DNA of 64,000 nucleotides, from positions 62,001 through 126,000 of the forward strand of contig NZ_JABFCZ010000004.1 of assembly GCF_014692675.1 (NCBI RefSeq), given 5' to 3'. The first letter of the stretch is position 1; every line of letters begins with the position of its first letter. Origin of the DNA: Roseibium aggregatum. GTDB lineage: Bacteria; Pseudomonadota; Alphaproteobacteria; Rhizobiales; Stappiaceae. Shown here piece after piece: positions 37,299-46,674 of this stretch. A program made the translations under genes and the position numbers. A model generated the notes under the pieces. It was given only the letters and a program-made list of their open reading frames with translations. It ran no database searches and was not told the origin of the DNA.

Positions 37299-40200
37299 AT
37301 GCGTCGATTCTTGAAAATCCTGGTCAGGACCCTGGCAGTCATCATCGTGCTGGTGGTCGCGGCCGTCGCTTTTGTCCACACCGGTCCGGGCGGCCGGCTG
37401 ATTGCATATGTGGCGAACAGCACGCTCTCCGGACCCGATAAGACGGTCGAGCTCAGCCCGCCGATGCTCGGCTGGGGCGGAGACCTGCGCCTGGACAGCG
37501 TGCGCGTTTCCGATGCCGGCGGCCAATGGCTCCAGGTAACAGGCATCGATGCCCGGTGGCACCCGCTGGCCCTGCTGGGCGGTCGCCTGTCCATCGACCG
37601 GATCGACATCGACAGTGTGGCGGTGGACCGCAAGCCGGCACCTGCGGCGGCGGAAACGTCGCAGCAGACATCGTCGGGGTCCGTCCCCGCCCTTCCCATG
37701 GATGTGACCCTCGGCAAGCTCACTGTCCGTGACATCAGCCTGGGCGAGGATATTGCAGGCACGCCGGTGCGCCTGACAGCCGACGGATCCTTCGCCTTCG
37801 ACGCCGCGACCAAGGGCCTTGAAGCAAAGACGAAGATCCGCCGTGACGATGACAAGGCGGGGCAGCTCACGGCCGACGTCGGCTACATGCCGGACGCCCA
37901 AACCCTGCGCCTGGATTTTTCCGCAAGCGAACCACGAGGCGGCCTGATGGCCCGGCTGCTCGACGTCAGCGAGTTGCCGGCTCTCGATGTCTCGCTGAAA
38001 GGAGACGGCCCGCTTCAGAACTGGGCGGCTGATCTCACCGTCGCCCTCGACGGCGTTCAGACTGTCACGGGACAGGCAGGCCTTGTGGAAACAAGAGCCA
38101 ACGGAGCCCTTACCCGCCGCCTCGATTTCGACCTCGACGGCCAGCTCGAGCCCCTTGCGCCCGAGCCTGTCCGGCCCCTGTTTGCCGGTGCCACGAAGGC
38201 AAAGGGAACCCTGGCTTTCGACCAGGATTTCAAGCCGCAAAACCTGCGCGTGGACGCCGAGACTGCAGCTTTCACCCTGTCGGCGGATGGCCGGGAAACA
38301 CCTGAAACGATTTCCGCCAATGTCTCGGCGCGGCTGAAAACACCTGTCTCGCTGACGGTCGGCGGCGATACGCTTTCCGCGTCGGAACTGAATTTGACGG
38401 CCACAGCGAGCGGCAAACCGGAAAGCGCCGACTGGAATGCGCAGATCACCGGACGGAACCTCGCCAGCCGCCACGGCACCATGGCATCGCTTAGCCTCAC
38501 CGCCAGCGGCCAGGACGCCAACCTGGTCATGGAAACGCTGAAGGTCCCGGCAGCCCTCGACGTGGTCGCCGACATCAGCTCCGTCAGCGATCCGCGTTTC
38601 GAGCCGTTTACCGGCACGACCCGGGCAACCGCCGAGCTCGTTGCCGGAGCCGGAAACTGGGTCGACGTCAGGGCGCTCGCCATCAACAACCCGGCCCTGC
38701 AGGCCTCCGTGACCGGTCTATTCGCCCCCGAAGAAGCCAACGCCGACGTCAAGCTGACGCTCGCCGATCTTTCTGCCTTTGCAGACATCGCCGGGCGAAA
38801 CCTTTCCGGTTCGATGTCGGCCGGCTTCAAGCTGGAGGCTGTGCCGCAGTCGGGATCCGCGACCGTGAAGATCGACGGCACCGGTATGGATCTCGCCCTC
38901 GGCGATCCCCGTGCCGACAAACTGCTGCAGGGACGCTCAACCCTGACCGGCACCCTCGCCAGGGACAAGGACGGCACCCTTTCGGCCGACGACCTGCATC
39001 TGGCATCCAAGGGGCTGGATCTGGCGATCACGGGAAAGTCCGATCTCAAGGAGATCGACGCGACGACCACCGCGACCCTGGCGAATCTCGCCCTGCTCGA
39101 TCCCGCACTGACCGGAAGCGCAAATCTTGAAGCCTCCGCAAACGGCCCGATTGAAGCGCCCAAGGTCACCGCGAAACTGACAGCCAGGCAGCTTACCATG
39201 CAGGGCGAGCCGGTGCAGAACCTGGAAGCCTCCGCGGACCTGACGGCATCAGTGACCAAACCCGCCGGCACCATCGACATCGGCGCGACCTTCCGGGACC
39301 AGCCGCTTACCGGCCATGCCGGGTTTTCTTCAGATGAAACCGGCACCCGACGCATCGACGACATCCGGCTTGCGACCGGCCAGAGCCGGGTGACCGGCGC
39401 GCTCGCCCTCGATGCCGATGGTATACCTTCCGGTTCGCTGATAGTCGCCTTGCCGGACCTCGCCGAAATCGCGCCCCTGCTCCTGCAGAAGCTCGCCGGA
39501 GCGTTGAACGCGACCATCGACCTTTCCAGCGAAAGCGGCGTACCCGTTGCCCGCATCGAGGCTACCGGCCGGAAGATCGCCAGCAGCTCCGTGACCCTTG
39601 GGCAGGCCGACCTCAAGGCCACGGTCGCCGACTTCCTCAACACCCCGCATATCGGCGGCACGCTGACGGCCTCCAATCTCGTCGCTGGCGGCACGACGGT
39701 AGAACAGCTCACCGCCAAGGCCTCCGGCACCGCCGACGGCACCGACTTCGAGACCGACGCCCTTCTGGACGGCGGCAAGCTTTCGCTCGCCGGCCAGATC
39801 AGTCAGACGCCGGACGGCATCGCTGTGACCCTGAACAAGGCCAAGGGCCTTTACCAGGGACAGGAAACCAGCCTGGCATCGCCCGCGCGCATCGTCCTGC
39901 CGAACGACGGACCGATTGCCCTGGACAAGGTGACGCTGCTCCTTGGCTCCGGAAAGGCGACCATTGCCGGAACGGTCGGTGACAAGCTCGATGTCAAAGT
40001 CGGCCTGGACAAGATCCCCGCCGAACTCGCAGAACTGGCGACGCCCGGCATGCGGTTCGGCGGCACGATCACCGGCAAGGTGGATGTTACCGGAACAACC
40101 GCCTCCCCGGTCGCCGAATGGACCCTTGCCTGGAATGGCGTCGAAACCTCGGCGCTCTCAGGTCTTGGCCTGCCCGGTGCCGATCTCAAGAGCGACGGCC

Positions 40201-41582
40201 GTTTTTCCAACGCGACCGTCACTCATAAAAGCGTCCTCAGCGTCGGCACCGACGGCCGGTTGACCGCCGACGGTACGGTTCAGGTCGCAGGCTCCAAGGC
40301 CATGAACATGATGGTGACCGGCAACCTGCCCTTCGCCCTTGTCCAGCGCGCCCTCACCCAATCGGGACTTCGCCTCGACGGCGCCGCGACCGTTGACCTC
40401 AAGATCGGCGGAACCACCGCGAAGCCGACATTCGGCGGCCAGATCACCACCCGGGATGCCACCGCGGTCAGCCTGAACACCGGCCTGGTAGTCAAGTCGA
40501 TCAACGCCACCGCGAAGATCGACACGACACGGGTCGAGATCACCAGCCTGACCGGCACGATCGGTGCAGGCGGTACGCTTTCCGCATCCGGCAGCATCGG
40601 ACTGGGAGACAGCCTTCCGGCGGATCTCAACCTGAAAATCCAGGACGGCGTCTACACCGACGGCCGGATCGTCACGGCCAAGCTGGACGCCGACCTGACC
40701 CTGAGCGGGCCACTGGCCACGATGCCCAAGGTCGGCGGCAACATTCTCATCAAGCGGGCTGACATCACCATTCCGAGTTCACTGGCGACGACACTTGCCC
40801 CGGTCGAGGTCAAGCATATCAACGCGCCGCCCGATGTTGCCCGTCAGACAGCAGACCTGACTGCCGAAACCGGCAACACCTCTTCCGGCACCGGCGTCGC
40901 GCTCGACCTTGACGTCAACGCGCCGGGCCAGATCTTCGTGCGCGGCCGCGGTCTTCAGGTGGAACTCGGCGGCCGCATCGGGATTTCCGGCACGTCGGCC
41001 GATCCGGTCACCACCGGCGCCTTCACGCTGAGAAACGGCACTCTCACCCTCCTGTCCCGCCTGCTGACGCTGACCAAGGGCCAAATAACCTTCCTCGGCA
41101 GTTTCGATCCGCTGCTCGATTTTGCCGCAACCACGACCGCGAGCGGCACGACAATCACCGTCGGCATCGAGGGCAACGCCTCCGATCCCGAGGTCTCGTT
41201 CACCTCGTCGCCCGCCTATCCGCAGGAAGAAGTCCTGGCCCTCCTCCTCTTCGGCCAGAACCTCTCCAGCCTGTCGGCCGCACAGGTCGCGCAGCTTGCC
41301 GGCGCGGTGGCGACCCTGGGCGGTGCGAGCCCGCTGGAAAACCTGCGCAAGAGCCTCGGGGTCGATTCCTTCAACATCACGACCGACGAAGACAACAACA
41401 CCACTGCGGAACTGAGCAAGCGGCTCGGCAACAAGGTCTCCGTTGGTGTGCAGCAGGGTACCCAGACGGGATCCAGCCGGGTCACCGTCGATATCGACGT
41501 TACCAAGCACCTGCGCGCCCGCGGCGAGGCGGGCGCGGACGGTTCGTCCAAGGCGGGGATCTTTTTCGAAAAGGAATACTGA
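37299..41582 (+). CDS. tamB: TamB, inner-membrane-anchored periplasmic bridge protein
   Basis: A 1427-residue AsmA-like/TamB (DUF490) protein. A single N-terminal membrane anchor (ILVRTLAVIIVLVVAAVAFV) is followed by a very long beta-helical, Ala/Thr/Gly/Leu-rich periplasmic region of repeated short strands. The C-terminal TamB domain (about residues 1080-1427) contains VEVKHINAPPD, RNGTLTLLSRLLTLTKGQIT and PAYPQEEVLALLLFGQNLSS, and ends in a charged FFEKEY. It spans the periplasm to contact TamA and is thought to move lipids or assist barrel insertion. A 573-residue antisense open frame inside it is a composition artefact. Confidence 0.92.
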   Translation: MRRFLKILVRTLAVIIVLVVAAVAFVHTGPGGRLIAYVANSTLSGPDKTVELSPPMLGWGGDLRLDSVRVSDAGGQWLQVTGIDARWHPLALLGGRLSIDRIDIDSVAVDRKPAPAAAETSQQTSSGSVPALPMDVTLGKLTVRDISLGEDIAGTPVRLTADGSFAFDAATKGLEAKTKIRRDDDKAGQLTADVGYMPDAQTLRLDFSASEPRGGLMARLLDVSELPALDVSLKGDGPLQNWAADLTVALDGVQTVTGQAGLVETRANGALTRRLDFDLDGQLEPLAPEPVRPLFAGATKAKGTLAFDQDFKPQNLRVDAETAAFTLSADGRETPETISANVSARLKTPVSLTVGGDTLSASELNLTATASGKPESADWNAQITGRNLASRHGTMASLSLTASGQDANLVMETLKVPAALDVVADISSVSDPRFEPFTGTTRATAELVAGAGNWVDVRALAINNPALQASVTGLFAPEEANADVKLTLADLSAFADIAGRNLSGSMSAGFKLEAVPQSGSATVKIDGTGMDLALGDPRADKLLQGRSTLTGTLARDKDGTLSADDLHLASKGLDLAITGKSDLKEIDATTTATLANLALLDPALTGSANLEASANGPIEAPKVTAKLTARQLTMQGEPVQNLEASADLTASVTKPAGTIDIGATFRDQPLTGHAGFSSDETGTRRIDDIRLATGQSRVTGALALDADGIPSGSLIVALPDLAEIAPLLLQKLAGALNATIDLSSESGVPVARIEATGRKIASSSVTLGQADLKATVADFLNTPHIGGTLTASNLVAGGTTVEQLTAKASGTADGTDFETDALLDGGKLSLAGQISQTPDGIAVTLNKAKGLYQGQETSLASPARIVLPNDGPIALDKVTLLLGSGKATIAGTVGDKLDVKVGLDKIPAELAELATPGMRFGGTITGKVDVTGTTASPVAEWTLAWNGVETSALSGLGLPGADLKSDGRFSNATVTHKSVLSVGTDGRLTADGTVQVAGSKAMNMMVTGNLPFALVQRALTQSGLRLDGAATVDLKIGGTTAKPTFGGQITTRDATAVSLNTGLVVKSINATAKIDTTRVEITSLTGTIGAGGTLSASGSIGLGDSLPADLNLKIQDGVYTDGRIVTAKLDADLTLSGPLATMPKVGGNILIKRADITIPSSLATTLAPVEVKHINAPPDVARQTADLTAETGNTSSGTGVALDLDVNAPGQIFVRGRGLQVELGGRIGISGTSADPVTTGAFTLRNGTLTLLSRLLTLTKGQITFLGSFDPLLDFAATTTASGTTITVGIEGNASDPEVSFTSSPAYPQEEVLALLLFGQNLSSLSAAQVAQLAGAVATLGGASPLENLRKSLGVDSFNITTDEDNNTTAELSKRLGNKVSVGVQQGTQTGSSRVTVDIDVTKHLRARGEAGADGSSKAGIFFEKEY

Positions 41583-41606
41583 CCTTTCAGGCCAGGTGAG
41601 ACGCGC

Positions 41607-42758
41607 TCACAGGAGGTTCCGTCCCGCGAGATTGCGCATCAGCACCCGTGCGCCGAAGGTCCATTCCGGACACTCGGTCGACAGACGCACCGTATTTTCA
41701 AGACAGCCGAACCCCGGCGCGGATATCCGCACCACATCGCCGAGCTTGTGGGTGAAGCCGCCGCCCGGCTCGTCCCGGTCTTTTGTCGGCGCAAACAGGG
41801 TTCCGAGGAACAGCACCAGCCCGTCCGGATACTGGTGGTGGCGGCCGATCGCCTGCGCCACCAGATCCTCCGGATCCCGGCTGATTTCCTTCATCGAGGA
41901 ATGGCCGTCGAGCACGAAGCCGTCCTCGCCCGTGACCGTCAGCTCCAGTTCGGCTGCGCGCACATCGTCGAGGCTGAAGCTCCCATCAAACAGGCGGAAC
42001 ATCGGCCCGATGGCGCAGCTCGCATTGTTGTCCTTGGCCTTGGACAACAGCAGCGCCGAACGCCCCTCCACATCGCGTAAGTTGACATCGTTGCCGAGGG
42101 TCGCGCCGACGATCCGTCCGCGCGAGGAGACCGCCAGCACGATCTCAGGTTCCGGATTGTTCCATCTGGAAATCGGATGCAGCCCGACATCGGCGCCGGG
42201 CCCCATGGACGACAGCGCCTGCGCCTTGGAGAACACCTCCGCATCCGGCCCGATACCGACCTCCAGATACTGGCTCCACAGGCCCTCCGCAATCAGCGCC
42301 TCCTTGACCTTTGCCGCCTCTTCGGAACCTGCCTGGACATCGCGAAGCGAAACGCCGATCGCATTGCCGACGCGGTTTCGGATATTGAGCGCCTTCGCCG
42401 GGTCGCCTGCCGCCTTTTCCTCGATCACCCGTTCCACCATGGAAGAGGCGAACGTTACCCCGCAGGCCTTGACCGCCTGCAGGTCGCACGGGGCGAGGAA
42501 ATGCGACCTCGACAGATCCCCCGGCCGGTTCGCCGCGATCTCGTCCAGCGCTCCGACGATGACACCCTTTGCGTCCCGCACATAGGCTGCCGGGTCCTCC
42601 ATGTCGCAGATATCGGAAACGAGAGGGGCCGCCTTCGAGGTGATGTCCAGGACCATTCCATCCCGGATCGTGACGACGGACGGTCCCTCCGATGCCGGCG
42701 ACCAGATACGCCCGACAAAGACCCCGTCCCTGTCCTGCTCATGCGGAAAGAAGGTCAT
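41607..42758 (-). CDS. Fumarylacetoacetate-hydrolase-family protein, XylX-like candidate
   Basis: A 383-residue FAH-superfamily enzyme. The metal-binding site is visible: Glu-x-Glu in NNPEPEIVLAV and Asp in GATLGNDVNLRDVEG, followed by LSKAKDNNASCAIGP, typical of the fold. The length and the extended N-terminus (about 130 residues) resemble 2-keto-3-deoxyxylonate dehydratases (XylX) of the Weimberg pentose pathway more than the short hydratases. Neighbouring sugar ABC transporter and SMP-30 lactonase genes support a sugar-acid role, but xylonate dehydratase, sugar dehydrogenase and ketoglutarate semialdehyde dehydrogenase genes are not in the window. It is divergent from a GntR regulator and convergent with tamB. 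Confidence 0.8.
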   Translation of the reverse strand: MTFFPHEQDRDGVFVGRIWSPASEGPSVVTIRDGMVLDITSKAAPLVSDICDMEDPAAYVRDAKGVIVGALDEIAANRPGDLSRSHFLAPCDLQAVKACGVTFASSMVERVIEEKAAGDPAKALNIRNRVGNAIGVSLRDVQAGSEEAAKVKEALIAEGLWSQYLEVGIGPDAEVFSKAQALSSMGPGADVGLHPISRWNNPEPEIVLAVSSRGRIVGATLGNDVNLRDVEGRSALLLSKAKDNNASCAIGPMFRLFDGSFSLDDVRAAELELTVTGEDGFVLDGHSSMKEISRDPEDLVAQAIGRHHQYPDGLVLFLGTLFAPTKDRDEPGGGFTHKLGDVVRISAPGFGCLENTVRLSTECPEWTFGARVLMRNLAGRNLL

Positions 42759-42845
42759 TCAATTCTCCATAAAACGCATCCGGCCGGCTGCCGTAACCCG
42801 CATGATAACAGCGAGCGATACAGATCAGCGATGGCCTTGCCCCAA

Positions 42846-42860
42846 TTGGTTGGACAAATA
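42846..42860. promoter_or_regulatory. Candidate GntR box 1
   Basis: TTGGTTGGACAAATA, 12 of 15 bases identical to box 2 at 43021. The core TTGGT-N3-ACAAA resembles the inverted TTG/CAA arms of FCD-type operators. About 90 bases upstream of the FAH-family gene. Confidence 0.4.
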
Positions 42861-42989
42861 AACGTAATTCAAAGCGCTGGTCAACCGATTCAACTTAAAG
42901 AGGAATTTCTTTCTTCAGAAATTTAAATGCATTTATATGTCTGAATTTGGCGATTTTGCACCGCATCAGAACTGTAATGATCCAGAGTG

Positions 42990-43018
42990 TTGACAGGCTC
43001 GTTGAGCGGTCTTAGGAA
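42990..43018 (+). promoter_or_regulatory. Candidate promoter for GntR gene
   Basis: TTGACA at 42990-42995 and TAGGAA at 43013-43018 with a 17-base spacer, about 55 bases before the GntR start codon. Confidence 0.45.
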
Positions 43019-43020
43019 TC

Positions 43021-43035
43021 TTGGTCCAACAAATA
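43021..43035. promoter_or_regulatory. Candidate GntR box 2 at the transcription start
   Basis: TTGGTCCAACAAATA immediately after the -10-like hexamer, so a bound regulator would repress its own gene. Shares TTGGT-N3-ACAAATA with box 1. Confidence 0.4.
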
Positions 43036-43073
43036 GGCGGGATCGGGTCCAACCTGGCAGCAGGGTTTCGGGA

Positions 43074-43808
43074 ATGGCGTTGAGTAGGGACGAAAGCATC
43101 GTGGCGCTGGGAAGAGCATCGGCAACCGATTCGGCCGTGGACACGGTGGTGCGCCAGATCCGCGAACTCATCGCGGAGGCCGGGCTTAAAGTCGGCGACA
43201 GCCTGCCCACCGAGCGCGAACTCTGCGCGCAATTCAATGCCAGCCGGAACACGGTGCGCGAGGCGATGCGCATCCTGAAGGCCTACGGCCTTGTGGACGT
43301 GCGTCCGAAAATCGGTGCGACCATCACCGACAATCGCATGTCCCGGGCCTTCGAGCTGTTTTCCTTCAACACCATGGAGGTGTCCCGCAAGACCTTCCAG
43401 GACGTTCAGGCGTTTCGCGATCTTCTTGAGGTCGGCTCTGTGGAACAGATCTTCGACCGGCTCAAGGATCGCGATCTCGACGACCTGCACCGGATCAACG
43501 GGCAACTGGCCGAAAATCACGACCTTCAGGAGGCGTCCGAGATCGATTTCGCTTTTCATGTGCGGCTCGTTTCGATCCTCGACAATGCCGCCATTCTGGA
43601 TGTTTACAAGGTCATGAAGCCGATCATTCTGCGCATCATGCAGAAGGGCAAGACCCGGCGGACCTTCAAGACCGAAACCTTTTCCGAACATGAGGATGTG
43701 CTGGCTGCACTGAGCGCCCGGGACCGTCTCGGGTTTCAGTACCGGCTGCGCACCCACCTCATGACCGGGTTCAGGAATTTTAACGACGAGATGGAGGCAA
43801 CGGCCTGA
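43074..43808 (+). CDS. GntR-family (FadR/FCD subgroup) regulator of sugar locus
   Basis: A 244-residue regulator; ATG at 43074 has GCAGGG upstream and is preferred over the open-frame start at 42987. The winged HTH is at residues about 20-85 (VVRQIRELIAEAGLKVGDSL, ERELCAQFNASRNTVREAMR). The FCD ligand domain follows (FRDLLEVGSVEQIFDRL, EIDFAFHVRLVSILDNAAIL). It lies between the divergent FAH gene and the downstream ABC transporter operon, so it most likely controls both, probably responding to a sugar acid. Confidence 0.86.
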   Translation: MALSRDESIVALGRASATDSAVDTVVRQIRELIAEAGLKVGDSLPTERELCAQFNASRNTVREAMRILKAYGLVDVRPKIGATITDNRMSRAFELFSFNTMEVSRKTFQDVQAFRDLLEVGSVEQIFDRLKDRDLDDLHRINGQLAENHDLQEASEIDFAFHVRLVSILDNAAILDVYKVMKPIILRIMQKGKTRRTFKTETFSEHEDVLAALSARDRLGFQYRLRTHLMTGFRNFNDEMEATA

Positions 43809-43919
43809 CGGTCGCCGGCGGGCGGCCGATATCGGGACAGATTTGCAAACGCGGAAGCGGGCGGCGCCGGCCCCGCTGGAGGAAACCGCGAAACGGCGCG
43901 ACACGTGGGAGGAATAGCG

Positions 43920-45056
43920 ATGAAAGCACTACTGAAACTGTCAACGGCAGTGGCTGTGTTTGCCCTGTCTGCACATATGGCGCTCGCCGGTCCGAAAGCC
44001 GTTTCCGGTCCGGGCGCCGACCCGCAATGCTTCAAGCCGTGGTCGAACGAAACAAAATTCTTTCAATGGGATGCCAAACCCGGTCCCTATCGCATCGCCG
44101 TGGTCAACGGCTTTGTCGGCAACACCTGGCGCATCCAGATGATCAAGACCGCAAAGGCCTTCGCGGAAGATCCGGCAATCAAGGACAAGATCAAGGAGTT
44201 CAAGGTCGTCTCCACCGGCACCGATGCGCCGGCGCAGCTCGGCGCCATCGAGGACTTCATCAACCAGGGCTTCGACGCCATCGTCACCATCGCCGTCTCG
44301 CCTGACGGGTTCGACCGCGTCATCCGGCTCGCCGACAAGAACAACGTGGTCATCGTGCCCTTCGACAACGTTCTCGACACCGACAAGGTCATGCAGGTGA
44401 ACGAGGACCAGCTGGCCATGGGCCGGACCTGGGCGGAATTCGTGCTCAAGGAACTGAAGGCGGAAGGCAAGACCTCCGGTAAGATCCTGGAAGTCCGGGG
44501 CCTTCCGGGCAACTCGGTCGACCGCGACCGGTCTATCGGTATCCATGAAGTCCTCGATGCGTCCGGGGGCAACTGGGAAGTGATCCAGGTGGTCGGCAAC
44601 TGGGACGACGGCACCGCGCAGAAAGTCAGCGCCGATGCCATTGCAGTCCATGGCAAGTTTGACGCCGTGATCGCCCAGGGCGGCACGACCGGCGTGGTCC
44701 AGGCGCTCCTGGATGCGGAGCATCCGATGGTCCCGATCGCCGGGGAATCTGAAAACGGCTACCGCAAGCTGGTCGCCAAATACGCCGACAAGGGCCTGAA
44801 GGGCATCTCCATCGGGCAGTCGCCGGGACTGGTGGCTATCTCCATGAAGGCGGCCATCTCCGCACTGGAAGGCAACGTCATGCCGCAGCTCATCTCCGTG
44901 CCCCTGCCCGTTGCCGATTACACGGAACTCAAGGACGGCGTGAACTACTGGACGGACCTGCCGGACAACTTCTTCACCGTCAACGAATTCCCGCCCTGCG
45001 GCGTGAACATCTCCGGACCGGCGATTATGTCCCAGTCCGAAGCAGACGTGAAATAA
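43920..45056 (+). CDS. Sugar ABC transporter periplasmic substrate-binding protein
   Basis: A 378-residue exported protein of the ribose/galactose-type (periplasmic binding protein 1/4) class. GGGAGGAA precedes the ATG at 43920 and a signal peptide follows (STAVAVFALSAHMALA/G). The two-lobed fold begins PYRIAVVNGFVGNTWRIQMI; hallmark pieces are GAIEDFINQGFDAIVTIAVS, VVIVPFDNVLD and KFDAVIAQGGTTGVVQALL. Cys residues near both ends (QCFKPW; PPCGVN) may pair. The sugar is unknown; a pentose or sugar-acid precursor is inferred from the neighbouring XylX-like and lactonase genes. Confidence 0.87.
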   Translation: MKALLKLSTAVAVFALSAHMALAGPKAVSGPGADPQCFKPWSNETKFFQWDAKPGPYRIAVVNGFVGNTWRIQMIKTAKAFAEDPAIKDKIKEFKVVSTGTDAPAQLGAIEDFINQGFDAIVTIAVSPDGFDRVIRLADKNNVVIVPFDNVLDTDKVMQVNEDQLAMGRTWAEFVLKELKAEGKTSGKILEVRGLPGNSVDRDRSIGIHEVLDASGGNWEVIQVVGNWDDGTAQKVSADAIAVHGKFDAVIAQGGTTGVVQALLDAEHPMVPIAGESENGYRKLVAKYADKGLKGISIGQSPGLVAISMKAAISALEGNVMPQLISVPLPVADYTELKDGVNYWTDLPDNFFTVNEFPPCGVNISGPAIMSQSEADVK

Positions 45057-45075
45057 CAGGCGTCTTCGCCCTGCC

Positions 45076-45109
45076 CGGCCCCGGGGTCCTCCCCGGGGCC
45101 GTTCCTTCT
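45076..45109 (+). terminator. GC-rich hairpin between binding protein and ATPase genes
   Basis: CGGCCCCGGGG (45076-45086) pairs with CCCCGGGGCCG (45091-45101), an 11-bp stem with TCCT loop followed by TTCCTTCT. It probably acts as a partial terminator or mRNA-protecting hairpin that raises binding-protein expression over the membrane components, a common arrangement in ABC operons. Confidence 0.7.
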
Positions 45110-45150
45110 CAAAGATCGGGAACCGGTTCTGAACCGGTGAGAACGCACGC

Positions 45151-46674
45151 ATGAGCGACGCCATTGTCGAATATCGCGGCATTTCGAAATTCTTCGCCGG
45201 TATCCGGGCGCTGGAGAATGTCGACTTTGCCTGCTCCCCGGGCTCCATCCACGCCATCCTGGGTGAAAACGGGGCCGGAAAGTCCACCCTCATCAAGATC
45301 ATGTCGGGCGTGCTCCAGCCCGATGCCGGCGAAATCCGCCTGGAGGGAAAGCCGGTCACCTTTCCAACGCCCGATGCCGCCAACCGCGCCGGCATCGTCT
45401 GCATGTTCCAGGAACTGTCGCTGATCCCCGACCTGTCGGTGGCCGACAACATTTCCATCTCCGATCCGCCGCGCCGGTTCGGCCTGATCGACAGCCGCGC
45501 CCAGATCGCCCGCGCCGAAGACCTGCTCGCCCGGGTCCGTTGCGAGGATGTCGATCCGCGCTCGCTGGTACGTGAACTCTCACTGTCGCGCCGCCAGATG
45601 GTGGAAATCGCCAAGGCGCTCGGGCGCAAACCGAAGGTGCTGATCCTCGACGAGGCCACCTCGGCGCTCACGTCCCGCGACGTCCAGACCGTCTATGACC
45701 TGCTGGCGGAGCTGAAGGACGAAGGCGTGGCGAGCCTGTTCATTTCCCACCGGATGCATGAGGTGGACGCGCTGTGCGATACCCTGGCCGTCTTCCGAAA
45801 CGGCCAGCACATCGAAACCTTCGCCAAGGGCGAAAAAAGCGAGCGCGAGATCGTCCACCTGATGATCGGCCGCGATGTCGAGGCGCAGTTCCCGCCCAAG
45901 CCGCCGCTCAAGTCTCCGGAGGAACGCGGCAAGCCCCTGTTGAAGGTCCAGGGTCTCAAGTGGGAGACCAAGCTGAACGGCGTCGACCTCTCCGTCTGCC
46001 GGGGCGAGATCGTCGGCCTGGGCGGCCTCGACGGCCAGGGCCAGAAGGAGTTGCTGCTCGCTTTATTCGGCGCGCTCCGCGATGTCGACGGCGAGGTCAC
46101 CATCGGTAACCGCAAGGGAATCCCCTCCTCTCCGGCCGGCGCCAAGTCGGCGGCGACGCGCATGGCGCTCGTGCCGGAAGACCGCAAGACCGAAGGCCTG
46201 ATGCTCGGCATGCCGATCTCCGACAACCTGCTCGCCGCCTCTTACGGGAAAATATCGCGTGGGCCGTTCATCGACCCGGCCCTTGCCCGCCACGCCGTCG
46301 AGGACGGCCTGAAAAAACTCCAGATCAAGATCGGATCGGCAAGCGATCCGGTCATGACGCTCTCCGGCGGCAACCAGCAGAAGGTCGTCATCGCCAAATG
46401 GCTGATGATCGATCCCGACATTATCCTGCTCAACGATCCGACCCGTGGCATCGATGTGGGCACCAAGCAGGAGATCTACCGGCTGATGCGCGAGCTTGCA
46501 AACGAAGGCAAGGCGATCCTCTTCTACTCGTCCGACTACGCCGAACTGATCGGCTGCTGCGACCGGGTCTCGGTCCTCTACGGCGGCCGGGTCGTCAGCG
46601 AACAGGAGGGCGATGACATCACCGAGGAAAGCCTGGTCGCCGCCTCCCTCAACATCGATGTCGAGGCGGCATGA
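45151..46674 (+). CDS. Sugar ABC transporter duplicated ATP-binding protein (RbsA/MglA type)
   Basis: A 507-residue ATPase with two tandem ABC domains, typical of monosaccharide importers. The first has Walker A GENGAGKST, signature LSLSRRQMVEIAKALG and Walker B LILDEATSALT. The second has the degenerate Walker A typical of the family (GLGGLDGQGQKE), signature LSGGNQQKVVIAKWL and Walker B IILLNDPTRGIDVG. It energises transport with the two permeases that follow. Its stop overlaps the first permease ATG by 4 bases. Confidence 0.93.
   Translation: MSDAIVEYRGISKFFAGIRALENVDFACSPGSIHAILGENGAGKSTLIKIMSGVLQPDAGEIRLEGKPVTFPTPDAANRAGIVCMFQELSLIPDLSVADNISISDPPRRFGLIDSRAQIARAEDLLARVRCEDVDPRSLVRELSLSRRQMVEIAKALGRKPKVLILDEATSALTSRDVQTVYDLLAELKDEGVASLFISHRMHEVDALCDTLAVFRNGQHIETFAKGEKSEREIVHLMIGRDVEAQFPPKPPLKSPEERGKPLLKVQGLKWETKLNGVDLSVCRGEIVGLGGLDGQGQKELLLALFGALRDVDGEVTIGNRKGIPSSPAGAKSAATRMALVPEDRKTEGLMLGMPISDNLLAASYGKISRGPFIDPALARHAVEDGLKKLQIKIGSASDPVMTLSGGNQQKVVIAKWLMIDPDIILLNDPTRGIDVGTKQEIYRLMRELANEGKAILFYSSDYAELIGCCDRVSVLYGGRVVSEQEGDDITEESLVAASLNIDVEAA

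Larger units (their letters stand above)
42759..43073. other. AT-rich divergent control region
   Basis: No gene is seen. The 315 bases between the FAH gene and the GntR gene are markedly AT-rich. They contain two related 15-base boxes (separate entries), a promoter-like pair, the palindrome TAAATGCATTTA at 42924-42935, and a 7-bp inverted repeat AATTTCT/AGAAATT at 42904-42923. Confidence 0.55.

Noticed and set aside
38057..39778. 573-codon antisense open frame inside tamB
   Set aside because: Ser/Arg/Ala-rich translation from the repetitive beta-helix codons; no start signal and no recognisable domain.
43941..45671. 576-codon antisense open frame over the sugar-binding protein and ATPase genes
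   Set aside because: Crosses two well-supported sense genes, including the GC hairpin between them; composition artefact.
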